Assembly (NCBI GenBank): GCA_965119715.1
Contig: OZ221969.1
Span: 930,001 to 994,000, forward strand
Source of the DNA: JASBYZ01 sp029983705
Lineage (GTDB): Bacteria; Actinomycetota; Coriobacteriia; Coriobacteriales; JAEZZM01
Direction: 5' to 3'
DNA: 64,000 nt
Shown here: piece by piece, positions 26,345 through 35,819 of the stretch
Layout: the number at the start of each line of letters is the position of its first letter
Position numbering within the stretch: position 1 is the first letter of the stretch
Program-made: the position numbers and the translations under genes
The notes under the pieces: generated by a model
Databases searched by the model: none
What the model saw: only the letters and a program-made list of their open reading frames with translations
What the model was told of the DNA's origin: nothing

Positions 26345-28630
26345 ATGGAACGATTTGCTAAGGTTTTAGCAGATAAAAAAGGTCAATCCAAAAGTAAAAA
26401 GCCAAAATATGGCTTAAGAAAATTATCGGTAGGATTTGTTTCTTGCATGCTTGGAGTTTCAATTTTAGCTTGTCCAGCATTTGCATTAGAACAAGCGCCA
26501 AGCGCAGATAACTCTGATGCACAAAAGACTCATGAATTAGCTGAAGATCTTGTAACTACAGATAAATCTGTTGTTGAGGAGCCTAAAGTTGAAGAGACTG
26601 GTGAGACTGCAGTTGCAGTACAGGACAAGCCAGTAGAAGAGTCTACTCCTGCTATAGAGATTTCTGAGACGGATGCTACTGATACAAAAGTGCTCGCTAC
26701 AAATACAGAGACTGCCGCTGCTACAATTACTGACATTGAGGGAAGTATTGATGGTGCTAGCGTAAAAGATGTTAAAACAGTAAAGCCACTAGGCCATTAT
26801 AATAAAGACCAAAATGAAGATATGATTCTTGAATCTGATTTTAATTTTAAGGTGTCTGACACTGTTAAAGGCGGTGACTCTTTCGAGGTAAAAATTTCAG
26901 ACAATGTTAATCTACATGGCGTCTCTCAAACTGCTAAAGCTGAAAATCTGATGTACAACGGTCAGGTTTTAGCTCGTGCAGAAATCCAACCAGATGGCAG
27001 AACTATTAAATATGTTTTTACCGATTACGTTAGCAAAATCGCTGATGTAAAAATGAAGATATCTTTACCTTTATTCATTGATAAAGATAATGTACCAAAT
27101 GATAGGGAAAGAGAAAAAATAGAAGTTACAGTTGATGGTACACCTATTTCAAAAGAGCTTGCAGTAAAATATTACCAAGATCATTATTATAAAGATGAAA
27201 GTAAAGGTGAAGAAACGCTCGGAGGTATTGCTAATATTGATGAGGTTACCGATGAAAGTTTTATTCATACTATCTATGTAAATACTAATAACCAAAAGCT
27301 TTCAAACTCCATTCTTGAAATAGAAAATCAAGATAGCACCAATGGCGTTAATTATAACGAAGATGTGAAAAAATCTGTAAAGGTTTATAGACTTCAAGAA
27401 GGTAAAAAATTAACTGGTAGTTTTAAATTAAATTTAGAAGATTTAGAAGATGTAACTAAAAAAGCTACTATTGAAATTAATGATTTATTTGGTCCTGCTA
27501 AATTACTTATAAACATAAATCAAAAGGATGATTTTCAACCTTATATTGTTACATATAAAGGGGTGAGAAAGCCAAGCACAGCTGCAAAAACTTTAGTTAA
27601 GTTTGGTGCTGGAGATAAAACACAAACGAACGGTCATTATGAGGGCAAAAAACTTATTTCAGATAACGACTGGTCATGGACTAACGAGGTTGTTTTTGAC
27701 AAAGGAAGCGCTGACGCTACTGGTGAAGAGATAAAAGTCTATAGATTAGGCGATCGCGTATGGTATGACGAAAACGAAAATGGCATACAAGATGAAGGCG
27801 AAAAAAGCGCACAAGGTGTATATGTTTCTATAACGATTAATAATGAAGAAGTTAAATTAAAAACTGACGAAAATGGTGAATATATTTTCAATAACCTTCC
27901 TAATGGTGAATATGAAGTAAGGTTTTCAAATTTTAATGGTTATAAAATAACTCAAGCAAATGTTGGTGATAACGCTAAAAATTCTGACGGTGAGTTGATT
28001 AATGGAACAGTTATTGCCAAAGGCATGATAAATGGTGCCGACAATTTGACCGTTGATTTAGGCCTTATTGCTTTACCAGGCAGCTTCCAAGAACATCACA
28101 TCTATCAAACTGTTGGTGAAGACGGAAAGGTTATAGAAAGCGAGACCATTACAGAAGATGGTCAAGAATCAAGTGGTAACAAAGACGCCAAGTACACCAC
28201 CTCTAAAAAGGATAAAGAAGGCTACAAACTAATAAGGATTGAAAAGCCTGTAGAAGATCCAACCTTTAACGAAGATGGTAGCGAGGCTCAAGGTAACTTT
28301 AAGCCTGGCAAAAAACAAGAAATCACCTACGTTTATCAAAAGCAGATAAAAAGTGTTACCCCAACTCCTAAGCCAGCACCTAATCCAACTCCAGTTCCAG
28401 ATACTACACCAGGTGAATATACTGGCTTCTACAGCTCACGCACATATTCTGACCCTGTAGAAGAGCAAAAGGTTGAAGTAGTTAAGATGATTCCTGCTAC
28501 TCATCAACTTAAAGCTTTACCTAAAACCAGTGATGTTAAGAGCGCGGCTGCTCCAATCGCTGCAACTTCATTACTTACTATCTTGTTAGGATTCTTTGGT
28601 ATACAAAAAAGTACTAAAAAAGATAAGTAA
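26345..28630 (+). CDS. YSIRK-type, LPxTG-like cell-wall-anchored surface protein with SdrD-B-like domain
   Basis: A 761-residue adhesin-like protein. A YSIRK-type signal (YGLRKLSVGFVSCMLG, residues 22-37) precedes a Thr/Glu/Val-rich linker. An adhesin region (~130-460) is followed by an SdrD B-like repeat starting LGDRVWYDENENGIQDEGE near residue 468, then a MucBP-like segment (HHIYQTVGEDGKVIE onward) and a Pro-rich wall-spanning stretch near 680. The C-terminus carries LPKTS at ~726, a hydrophobic helix and the positive tail KSTKKDK. The sorting signal has Ser where LPxTG has Gly. It is monocistronic, with GGGAG before the ATG and a strong terminator after the stop. No sortase is in the window. 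Confidence 0.88.
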   Translation: MERFAKVLADKKGQSKSKKPKYGLRKLSVGFVSCMLGVSILACPAFALEQAPSADNSDAQKTHELAEDLVTTDKSVVEEPKVEETGETAVAVQDKPVEESTPAIEISETDATDTKVLATNTETAAATITDIEGSIDGASVKDVKTVKPLGHYNKDQNEDMILESDFNFKVSDTVKGGDSFEVKISDNVNLHGVSQTAKAENLMYNGQVLARAEIQPDGRTIKYVFTDYVSKIADVKMKISLPLFIDKDNVPNDREREKIEVTVDGTPISKELAVKYYQDHYYKDESKGEETLGGIANIDEVTDESFIHTIYVNTNNQKLSNSILEIENQDSTNGVNYNEDVKKSVKVYRLQEGKKLTGSFKLNLEDLEDVTKKATIEINDLFGPAKLLININQKDDFQPYIVTYKGVRKPSTAAKTLVKFGAGDKTQTNGHYEGKKLISDNDWSWTNEVVFDKGSADATGEEIKVYRLGDRVWYDENENGIQDEGEKSAQGVYVSITINNEEVKLKTDENGEYIFNNLPNGEYEVRFSNFNGYKITQANVGDNAKNSDGELINGTVIAKGMINGADNLTVDLGLIALPGSFQEHHIYQTVGEDGKVIESETITEDGQESSGNKDAKYTTSKKDKEGYKLIRIEKPVEDPTFNEDGSEAQGNFKPGKKQEITYVYQKQIKSVTPTPKPAPNPTPVPDTTPGEYTGFYSSRTYSDPVEEQKVEVVKMIPATHQLKALPKTSDVKSAAAPIAATSLLTILLGFFGIQKSTKKDK

Positions 28631-28655
28631 TTCGCTTAAGCAATAAGTTTGTTTG

Positions 28656-28697
28656 ACTCTCCGCTAATTGCGAAAAAAATTGGCGGAGAGTTTTTTT
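28656..28697 (+). terminator. Strong Rho-independent terminator of the surface-protein gene
   Basis: A 14-bp stem (28656-28669 with 28678-28691, a single G-U pair) is followed by seven T. It sits between convergent genes and may also help end the ABC-F transcript from the other side. Confidence 0.9.
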
Positions 28698-28711
28698 AGT
28701 GATAGTATTTC

Positions 28712-30532
28712 TTAAGATTCAAGTATTTCGCTAAGTTCAAGCCATCGCTCTTCAAGTTCTTCAGTGTTAAGTTTTAGCTCGCTAATTTCTTTTTGCTTAT
28801 CCATTAAGCTTTCAAAATCAGTTGGATCAATCGCTAAAAGCTCTTCTTGAGCGCTGTCAACTTTAGCTTGGGCTGTGTTAAGTTTTCTCTCAACTGAAGC
28901 AAGCTCCTTTTTAAGCTCATACTCCTCTTTTGCAGATAATTTAGGGAGTGCCGCTGCAGTATCAAGATTAACTTCTACCTTATTTAAGGTTTGTGAAAGG
29001 GTAGAAGAGTCCTCATCGTTAGAGTAATTAACTGTTTTTAAAAACTGATCTACTCCACTAGGAAGATGATGAAGTATGCCGTTTTCAAGGTAGTACTGAC
29101 TATCTGTGACGCGCTCCATTAAATACCTGTCGTGAGTAACCAAAATTAAGGTTCCAGCCCATGAATCAAGCAGGTCTTCCATAACAGCAAGCATGTCTGT
29201 ATCCATGTCGTTTCCTGGCTCGTCCAAAAGTAGCACGTTAGGTTCTTTTAATAGGGTAAGCAAAAGCTGAAGGCGCCTTTGTTGTCCACCTGAGAGATCT
29301 TTAACGCGAGAGAGCTTCTGCTTTGCGCTAAATCCGAGGTCTTCAAACACTTGAGCAATGCTTTTTTCTTCAGTACCTACCACATAAAACTGCTTATAGT
29401 TTTTTAAGAGTTCTTGAATTTGCATAGGTTCAATACCCTTAAGCTCATCTAAGTTTTGACTTAAATAAGCCATCTCAACAGTTTTACCAATGCTAATATG
29501 GCCAGAATCGGGTTTAATGGAGCCCTCTATAAGCTTGAGTAAGCTAGACTTACCTTCTCCATTTGCACCAAGAATTCCTATGCGCTCACCAGGGCCAATG
29601 ATAAAACTTTGCTTATCTAAAACCACTAAATCATCAAAGCGTTTAGAGGCATCTTTAAAGCTAATAACTTTTTTACCAAGCCTACTTTGAGCAAGTTTAA
29701 TGAGTTCAGGATTATTTCTTGGCTCAGGTGTGTTAGCCAAGATCTCCTCGGCCTCTTTAATTCTAAATTTAGGTTTTTTTGCAGCATCTGGAAGAACTCG
29801 GGTAAGCCAGTAGAGCTCTTTTCTCAAGAAATTTTGACGCTTTTGTTCAAGACTTTGATTGTAGGCGTCGCGCTCTGCTCGTTGCTGAATATAGGCAGAA
29901 TATCCACCTTCAAAAGGTTCTATAATGCCGTCGTGAACCTCCCACATCTCTAAGGCAAGTTCATCTAAAAACCACCTGTCGTGAGACACCATAACAAGCG
30001 CATTATTTCCTGATGAAAACCTCTTTTTGAGGTAGGAGGCAAGCCAGTTTATAGTCTGCATATCAAGGTGGTTAGAAGGCTCGTCAAGAAGTACAATCTC
30101 GTGTCTATCTTTGAGCACGCGAACCAAGTCAGCTCGCCTGCGCTGACCACCAGATAGGCTGCCTACCTGAGCGGTCCAGTCTATATCTGACACTAATCCG
30201 TTGAGTAAAATTCTAATGTTAGGATTTGAGGCCCAAGTATACTCAGGAACGTCACCAAAGATGGCATGCGCCACGCTGTCTGTGTCATCCAGATTATCCT
30301 TTTGGCCAAGGTAGCCCACAGAAATGTTATTAGTTCTATAAATTCTTCCGTCATCAGGTTCAAGATTTCCGGAGATTAGCTTGAGAAGCGTTGACTTACC
30401 GTCTCCGTTTTTACCTACAATACCAAGCCTCATGCCGCTCTCAATACCAAAGGAAACTTCTTTAAAAAGCTCCTGAGTTGGAACGCTGTAAGACATCTTA
30501 TCTGCACCAATGAAAAAAGCCACGAAACGCAT
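28712..30532 (-). CDS. ABC-F family ATPase (Uup-like)
   Basis: A 606-residue soluble protein with two ABC domains and no membrane segment, so it is an ABC-F protein acting on ribosomes or nucleic acids and not a transporter. The first domain has Walker A GKNGDGKST and signature LSGGQRRRADL; the second has GANGEGKSS and LSGGQQRRLQL. The usual Walker B LLDEPSNHLD is in the first and LLDEPGNDMD in the second. The C-terminal ~80 residues form a charged coiled coil, as in Uup. Antibiotic-resistance ABC-F proteins share this plan, but nothing here points to resistance. It is divergent from the thiamine operon. Confidence 0.9.
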   Translation of the reverse strand: MRFVAFFIGADKMSYSVPTQELFKEVSFGIESGMRLGIVGKNGDGKSTLLKLISGNLEPDDGRIYRTNNISVGYLGQKDNLDDTDSVAHAIFGDVPEYTWASNPNIRILLNGLVSDIDWTAQVGSLSGGQRRRADLVRVLKDRHEIVLLDEPSNHLDMQTINWLASYLKKRFSSGNNALVMVSHDRWFLDELALEMWEVHDGIIEPFEGGYSAYIQQRAERDAYNQSLEQKRQNFLRKELYWLTRVLPDAAKKPKFRIKEAEEILANTPEPRNNPELIKLAQSRLGKKVISFKDASKRFDDLVVLDKQSFIIGPGERIGILGANGEGKSSLLKLIEGSIKPDSGHISIGKTVEMAYLSQNLDELKGIEPMQIQELLKNYKQFYVVGTEEKSIAQVFEDLGFSAKQKLSRVKDLSGGQQRRLQLLLTLLKEPNVLLLDEPGNDMDTDMLAVMEDLLDSWAGTLILVTHDRYLMERVTDSQYYLENGILHHLPSGVDQFLKTVNYSNDEDSSTLSQTLNKVEVNLDTAAALPKLSAKEEYELKKELASVERKLNTAQAKVDSAQEELLAIDPTDFESLMDKQKEISELKLNTEELEERWLELSEILES

Positions 30533-30634
30533 CCTTTAAGAAGTTTTACTAAATCTTACTTTAAAAATATCTAATATAGGTCCAAGAGGGTATAGACTAT
30601 TTTTAGAACGGCTATACAAACATGGAGGTCTATC

Positions 30635-31468
30635 ATGCAAAACCTTGGTTCATATCTCGAGCAAGTTCACAAACAATCACCGCTGGTACACAATATCACT
30701 AATTACGTTACCGTACATGATGTTGCTAATGCAATTATAGCTTCCGGCGCATCCCCAGTTATGACAGATGGGGCAATCGAGGATGTAAAAGCCATGGCTG
30801 CCATTGCATCTGGCCTCAACGTAAATATTGGCACTCCAACAAATGATTACGAAGAAGTTTGTCTTAAGGCTGTTGAAGCCCAGGCACAAGGCTCAAACAT
30901 TATTGTATTAGATCCAGTAGGAGCTGGAGCTACTGAGTATAGAACAAACTTATGCAAAAGCATTCTTGATACCCACAAAGTTAGCCTCATAAAGGGCAAT
31001 CTCTCAGAGATTAAAGCACTTTTTACCGATGAGGCTCAGACTAAGGGTGTGGATGCAGATATTGCCGATAAGGCCACAGAAGATAATCTTGATAGCCTAA
31101 TTGAGCAGATGCAAATGTGGGCAGCACAGTATGAGCTTATTATTGTGGCAACTGGTGAGATTGATATAGTGCTTGATCCCTTTAGAGCCTTTGCGGTATA
31201 TAACGGCTCTCCAATGATGAGTGAGATTACTGGTTCTGGCTGCATGCTTTCAGGTGTTCTTACCGCCTATGTTGCAGCTAATCCAAAAGACCAGCTTTCA
31301 GCAGCTCTTGCCGCACTTTGTGCCTTTGGTATTGCGGGTGAGCGTGCAGAGCAGCTTACGCTCGAGCGCGGACATGGTAACGCAACTTTCTCAAACTACC
31401 TTATAGATGAGCTTTACCTTATGGATGCAGAAAGACTGGATGAGAACGCAGATTATGAGCAACGTTAA
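30635..31468 (+). CDS. thiM: Hydroxyethylthiazole kinase
   Basis: A 277-residue kinase that phosphorylates salvaged 4-methyl-5-(2-hydroxyethyl)thiazole for thiamine synthesis. Family motifs are HNITNYVTVHDVAN near residue 19, LDPVGAGATEYR near 94 and the anion-hole/catalytic SGCMLSGVL near 199. GGAGG lies ~8 bp before the ATG. It heads a four-gene thiamine salvage operon. I looked for a TPP riboswitch in the ~100 bp upstream and saw no CUGAGA core, so regulation must differ. Confidence 0.94.
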   Translation: MQNLGSYLEQVHKQSPLVHNITNYVTVHDVANAIIASGASPVMTDGAIEDVKAMAAIASGLNVNIGTPTNDYEEVCLKAVEAQAQGSNIIVLDPVGAGATEYRTNLCKSILDTHKVSLIKGNLSEIKALFTDEAQTKGVDADIADKATEDNLDSLIEQMQMWAAQYELIIVATGEIDIVLDPFRAFAVYNGSPMMSEITGSGCMLSGVLTAYVAANPKDQLSAALAALCAFGIAGERAEQLTLERGHGNATFSNYLIDELYLMDAERLDENADYEQR

Positions 31469-32102
31469 TCCAAAAGACTTAGAGCTGTATGCGGTAAGTG
31501 ATTCTCAGTGGCTTAAGCCAGGTGAGAGGCTTAAAGATGTTATCGAACAGAGCATTAAAGGTGGAGTTAGCTTTGTACAGCTCAGAGAAAAGCATGCCAC
31601 ACACCAAGAGCGTCTTGCCCTTGGCAGAGAAATTAAAGAAATATGTTTAAGCTACGGCGTACCCTTTGTTATTAATGATGACGTAATGTGTGCAAAAGAG
31701 CTTGGGGTAGGAGCACACGTAGGCCAAGATGACATGGAGCTTGTTGAGGCGCGTGAAATTTTAGGTCCAAGTGCAATTATTGGTGTGTCTTGTCAAACTA
31801 AAGAGCAAGCTCTTAAGGCTAAGTCAGAAGGTGCAGACTACCTGGGTGTAGGATCATTTAGTTTTACGGCAACCAAGCCTGATGCAGACATTGTTGGGAT
31901 GGATGAGCTCAGAGCAATCTGTGAGAGCGTAACTATTCCAATCGTTGTTATTGGCGGCATTAACAAAACTACTATTTCAAACTTTGAAGGTATAGATATA
32001 GATGGCATTGCGGTGGTATCTGCAATATTTAACCAGGATGATAAAACGCAAGCTGCAAAGGAGCTTAAGTGTCTAGTTCAAAAACACATACTATCCAACT
32101 AG
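31455..32102 (+). CDS. thiE: Thiamine-phosphate synthase
   Basis: A 215-residue TIM-barrel enzyme joining HMP diphosphate with thiazole phosphate to give thiamine phosphate. Motifs include FVQLREKHA near residue 36, FVINDDVMCAKELGVGAHVGQ near 70 (diphosphate/metal binding), IGVSCQTKEQA near 110 and LGVGSFSFTATK near 130. The ATG at 31455 overlaps the end of thiM by 14 bp, giving a normal length, so the earlier in-frame ATGs inside thiM are not used. It overlaps the HAD-ThiD gene by 34 bp. Confidence 0.92.
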   Translation: MSNVNPKDLELYAVSDSQWLKPGERLKDVIEQSIKGGVSFVQLREKHATHQERLALGREIKEICLSYGVPFVINDDVMCAKELGVGAHVGQDDMELVEAREILGPSAIIGVSCQTKEQALKAKSEGADYLGVGSFSFTATKPDADIVGMDELRAICESVTIPIVVIGGINKTTISNFEGIDIDGIAVVSAIFNQDDKTQAAKELKCLVQKHILSN

Positions 32103-33556
32103 CTGGTGCTATTTTTGATTTTGATGGAACTTTATTTGAGTCAATGCACGTGTGGTATGGGGTGCTTAAAACCTATTTAAAGCAAAGAGATATCACCCCT
32201 AAAGATGATATTGATGAGGTCTCAAGAACCTTAAGCTTTTCAGAAATGATTGCGCTCTTTAAAAAAGATTATTTCTTAGAGGATTCACTTGAAAAGATTG
32301 CAACTGATCTGAGAGCAATTATTACAGAGGCATATAGACATGAGGTAATGCCAAAGCCTGGAGCCTTAGAGCTTTTAGAGTCTATGCATAAAGCAGGAAT
32401 TAAGATGGCAGTTGCCTCAGCCTCTCCACTCTTAGAGCTTGAGCTTGCAATTGATAGATTGGGAATCAGAAAATATTTTGAAGCCATCATTTCTGTAGAA
32501 GAAATTGGCAGAGGTAAAACCTACTCTGATGTCTATGATGTAGCCCTCATGCATCTTGGTACAAGAAAACTTGATACGTGGGTATTTGAGGATGCCTACC
32601 ATGCAGCGCTTACTGCAAAGCATTCGGGCTATAAGGTGCTTGCGGTTAAGGACTGGTCAAGTGCAAACCAAGAGCCAGAGCTTAGAGATCTCTGTGATGT
32701 ATACGTTGAGAGTTTAGAGAAACTTGAGGTTGAATATGCGACGCTGCCTCAAAAAATGTCTCCATACAAGTACCTTAAGTCTGTGCTTACGATTGCAGGA
32801 TCGGACTCATCTGGTGGTGCTGGGGTTCAGGCAGATCTTAAAACATTTTTGGCACACGGCGTTTATGGCCAGAGCGTTATAAACTCAATTACTTCTCAAA
32901 ACACCACTGGCGTTCAAGAGGTCTTTGATATTCCAGCCCAGACTGTTGCGTCTCAGATAGATTCTGTCTTTTCTGATATTGTGCCTGATGCAGTTAAAAT
33001 AGGTATGCTTTCAAGTCCTGAGATTATTAAAACCGTTGCCGATAAACTAAAAGAATATAAGCCAAAGCATGTTGTGCTAGACCCAGTTATGGTTGCACAA
33101 TCTGGTGGAAGCTTAATGCATACAGAAGCACTCGATAACTTAAAAAATCTGTTGCTGCCGCTTGCAAGTGTTATTACACCTAATCTGTATGAGGCATCAG
33201 TTTTAAGTGATACGAGCATTAAGACCAAAGAAGATATGTTAGCAGCTGCACATAAGTTAAGTGATTTAACAGGGGCAACGATAGTTCTTAAAGGTGGCCA
33301 CTTACAAGGTGACGCTCTTGACCTTGTGCTTATAGATGGAAAAGAAGTTTGGCTTGAGGCAAAGCGCATTGATAATGAAAACACCCATGGCACAGGTTGC
33401 ACGCTTTCAAGTGCGATAGCTTGCAATTTAGCACGCGGAGAGGAAACACTTAACGCTATTAAGGGTGCTAAAAATTACGTTAATGGTGCTATTGCTTCAC
33501 AGATGAATATTGGTAGAGGTTCTGGCCCGCTCGACCATATTTACCAGCATCATTAA
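32069..33556 (+). CDS. thiD: Fusion of HAD-superfamily phosphatase and hydroxymethylpyrimidine (phosphate) kinase ThiD
   Basis: A 495-residue two-domain protein. Residues ~12-225 are a class IA HAD phosphatase: FDFDGTLFES carries the nucleophile Asp and acid Asp, ASASP is motif II and the VFEDAYHAALTA segment is motif IV. Residues ~235-495 are ThiD: TIAGSDSSGGAGVQADLK, VLDPVMVAQSGG and the late THGTGCTLSSAIA. ThiD phosphorylates HMP twice. The HAD half could hydrolyse thiamine phosphate or another intermediate, as HAD fusions do in some thiamine pathways; the substrate is inferred from context only. The GTG start at 32069 has AAAGGAG with a good gap. Confidence 0.92.
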   Translation: MSSSKTHTIQLAGAIFDFDGTLFESMHVWYGVLKTYLKQRDITPKDDIDEVSRTLSFSEMIALFKKDYFLEDSLEKIATDLRAIITEAYRHEVMPKPGALELLESMHKAGIKMAVASASPLLELELAIDRLGIRKYFEAIISVEEIGRGKTYSDVYDVALMHLGTRKLDTWVFEDAYHAALTAKHSGYKVLAVKDWSSANQEPELRDLCDVYVESLEKLEVEYATLPQKMSPYKYLKSVLTIAGSDSSGGAGVQADLKTFLAHGVYGQSVINSITSQNTTGVQEVFDIPAQTVASQIDSVFSDIVPDAVKIGMLSSPEIIKTVADKLKEYKPKHVVLDPVMVAQSGGSLMHTEALDNLKNLLLPLASVITPNLYEASVLSDTSIKTKEDMLAAAHKLSDLTGATIVLKGGHLQGDALDLVLIDGKEVWLEAKRIDNENTHGTGCTLSSAIACNLARGEETLNAIKGAKNYVNGAIASQMNIGRGSGPLDHIYQHH

Positions 33557-33566
33557 AGGAGGCATT

Positions 33567-34229
33567 ATGAAGCGAGTTCTACTTATTTCAGGTTCTCCTC
33601 AAGCTGGTCCTTCTGAATTTTATCAGGATTTAGCTTCAAGACATGATTTAATCATTGCTGTAGATTCAGGTGCTGATGTATGCATGCAAGCAAATATTGG
33701 ACTTGATGTATTTATTGGTGATCAAGATTCAGTAAGTAATGAGGGCAAGGCATATGCCCTCTCAAACGCTAAAGAAGTGCGTGAATACAAACGTGATAAA
33801 GACTTTACTGATTTTGAGCTTGCCCTAGATTATATTAATGAGCTTAATCGTGATTCTGGAGAGCTCTTTATTACGATCACCAATATTTTTGGAAACCGAA
33901 TAGATCATATGCTTGCAGCATATGGTGCACTCTTTACTAATAGCCACCTTGACATGGCAATTACTGAGCCTAATTTAGATGCTTGGATTTTAGATGCCAA
34001 GCAAACAAACTCGCTTCATTTAAAAGACGTAAAAGGGGAGACGTTCTCTCTTATTAGCTTCACGCGAAAGTCTACCGTAAGCTTAAAAGGCTTTAAATGG
34101 GACTTAAAGAACAAGGATTTAGATAAACTTTCAGGTAAAGGCGTATCTAATCTTATTACTAAAAAGCATGCACAAATTCATATAGCAAAAGGAAAATGCT
34201 TAGCAATATTATATAATCAATTAGTATAA
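33567..34229 (+). CDS. thiN: Thiamine diphosphokinase
   Basis: A 220-residue enzyme transferring diphosphate from ATP to thiamine, giving the active cofactor. The family motifs AVDSGADVCMQ, VFIGDQDSVS and the YKRDKDFTDFELAL segment (metal and ATP sites) are all present, along with GNRIDHMLAAYG. The ATG at 33567 follows AAAGGAGG with a standard gap and begins 10 bp after the HAD-ThiD stop. The operon can therefore salvage HMP, thiazole and thiamine; thiC, thiG and other de novo genes are not in the window. Confidence 0.93.
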   Translation: MKRVLLISGSPQAGPSEFYQDLASRHDLIIAVDSGADVCMQANIGLDVFIGDQDSVSNEGKAYALSNAKEVREYKRDKDFTDFELALDYINELNRDSGELFITITNIFGNRIDHMLAAYGALFTNSHLDMAITEPNLDAWILDAKQTNSLHLKDVKGETFSLISFTRKSTVSLKGFKWDLKNKDLDKLSGKGVSNLITKKHAQIHIAKGKCLAILYNQLV

Positions 34230-34267
34230 TAAATAAATATTGAAGTTTAAAATAAAGGAGGTGAATT

Positions 34268-35315
34268 ATGACTCCTTTAAGAAAACAAGTTCATAATATC
34301 GTCCTTGGCATACTTGTTATATTTTGTTCTCTAGTGTTGTATAAACCTTTTTTAGATTCCCCTCACCTAACAGGTTCATATATTTCTAAAGAGTTTTATG
34401 AAGAAGTGTATGAAAGAGAAAATGACGCACTTAGTTTTGGAAATTATAAGGGCGCACCTATACAAATTCAAAAAAATGTAAACGAAAGGCTTAATTCACT
34501 GCGTAATGCCTTAGCATCTAACGACAATGAATACTTAGTATTTTTGTCACAATACGAAGCTCAAGTATATAAGCTTCAAAAATTAGGATCAATTGTTGGA
34601 GCAGAACCTATACTCACTCAAGCTAAATCAAAGACGCTATTTTTATTGGGAGACGACCCACACGTACAAATTTATAACACGCTTGGTGAATCCAGCTCAA
34701 TTTTTTATCTCTTATATATTTTAAAAAACTTTCCTGTAAGTATAATTATCCTATTACCTGCAACTTTTATTATATTTATATTAATGTATGATACCAAGAA
34801 GCAAGAAGGCAAGAAACTGAGTTCTTATTTAAAAATTTATCTCTGTGCATTTCTTTCTAGCATGTTTGTATTAGTACTGCTGCTTATTGCCATAGCTTTG
34901 CAAAATGGGATAGGGGATATTTTTTATCCTATAGTTACCTTTAAGTTCTACAGACATACTTCTTAGCTCTGCTTTAAAGGAATTTGCTAAATTTATAATT
35001 ATGTATGCATTAGTTCTAGCGGTAATTCTTCTTATTTTCACTCAAATAAATTCTATAAGTAATCGTTATTTTGCACTTATGATTGCATTTTCATTAGTAG
35101 CTATTATTGCTCTTGTAATGCTTAGTCCCTTTAAGAGTTTTTTGGGCATCTTAAACCCGAGTCAATACCTTGGGAATATTGATTATCTAATATTTAAAGA
35201 CAAAGCATCCATAGCTCTCACATCGTTTATAAGTATCGGAATAGTATCACTTCTAGGGCTAGGTTTAGAAATTTTTAAAGTTAAGCCGGAAAGCAGGGTG
35301 ATTGCAAATGCTTAA
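34268..35315 (+). pseudogene. ABC-2-permease-like membrane protein, one frameshift
   Basis: The N-terminal 232 codons (AAAGGAGGTG before the ATG) encode an anchor helix, a charged extracytoplasmic domain of ~120 residues and three further helices. The frame stops at 34964-34966 (RHTS, then TAG). A second frame picks up immediately (LSSALKEFAKFIIMYALV) and adds four helices to 35315. Loss of one T in CTTCTT near 34961 joins them into one ~348-residue protein. The layout, with a large domain between helix 1 and the rest, fits bacteriocin- or lantibiotic-type ABC-2 permeases. No ATPase for it is nearby. Confidence 0.55.
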
Positions 35316-35779
35316 CTTACCAAAATCAAAGCAAACTTTAATAATTACATCTTTGTTCGAGTGAACAATTTAAAAAGCCAAATGCATACAGGTATTTCTT
35401 TTATGCAATTGCATATATTGTAATAATGCTCTTGCTTTTTGTTACGTTTTGGCATGGTGGGATGCATTTTTCTTTAGAGTTCAATCTCATTGCATCTGTG
35501 ATTGAGGCTGCAGATATTATGAGCGTAAATATAGCACTCAAAAAAATCTTATATCTTGTGGTGTTTGCACCTGCAGCTTATTTGTTGGCTAAAGCTGTCA
35601 GTTTAGATGATTCTTACAGAACTAAAGCGCTTATAGTTATTGTAGTAGCTTCTTTTTTGTTAGAGCTTTCTCAAATAGGATTTTCTGGTGGGGCATTTGG
35701 ACTGCTTAATGCCTTAATTTGTTTAGCTGGTTTTGCATGCTTTTATATCATCGCTCAGAAACTGTTTGCTGCAAGATAA
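35308..35779 (+). pseudogene. Small polytopic membrane protein (possibly VanZ-like), frameshifted
   Basis: The ATG at 35308 overlaps the end of the preceding gene, and the frame runs for 18 codons (MLNLPKSKQTLIITSLFE) to TGA. The following frame, open from just before this stop, continues SSEQFKKPNAYRYFFYAIAY and four helices to 35779, including LLELSQIGFSGGAFG near the end. A LLELSQ-type segment followed by a glycine-containing helix is reminiscent of VanZ-like proteins, but the match is weak. A one-base change near 35355 joins both parts into a protein of ~156 residues. Confidence 0.45.
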
Positions 35780-35800
35780 AAAATTCTACCGCTCTTTTTG

Positions 35801-35819
35801 TTTAGTTCGCCTAACTATA
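35801..35819 (+). promoter_or_regulatory. DtxR/IdeR-like iron box overlapping the -10 element of the iron-type ABC operon
   Basis: TTTAGTTCGCCTAACTATA agrees at about 13 of 19 positions with the DtxR/IdeR consensus TTAGGTTAGCCTAACCTAA, with the central GCCTAAC arm intact. TATACT at 35816-35821 is a good -10 and overlaps it, so a bound iron-loaded repressor would block the promoter. The -35 is weak. Iron control of this operon is inference from this site plus the gene content. Confidence 0.4.
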
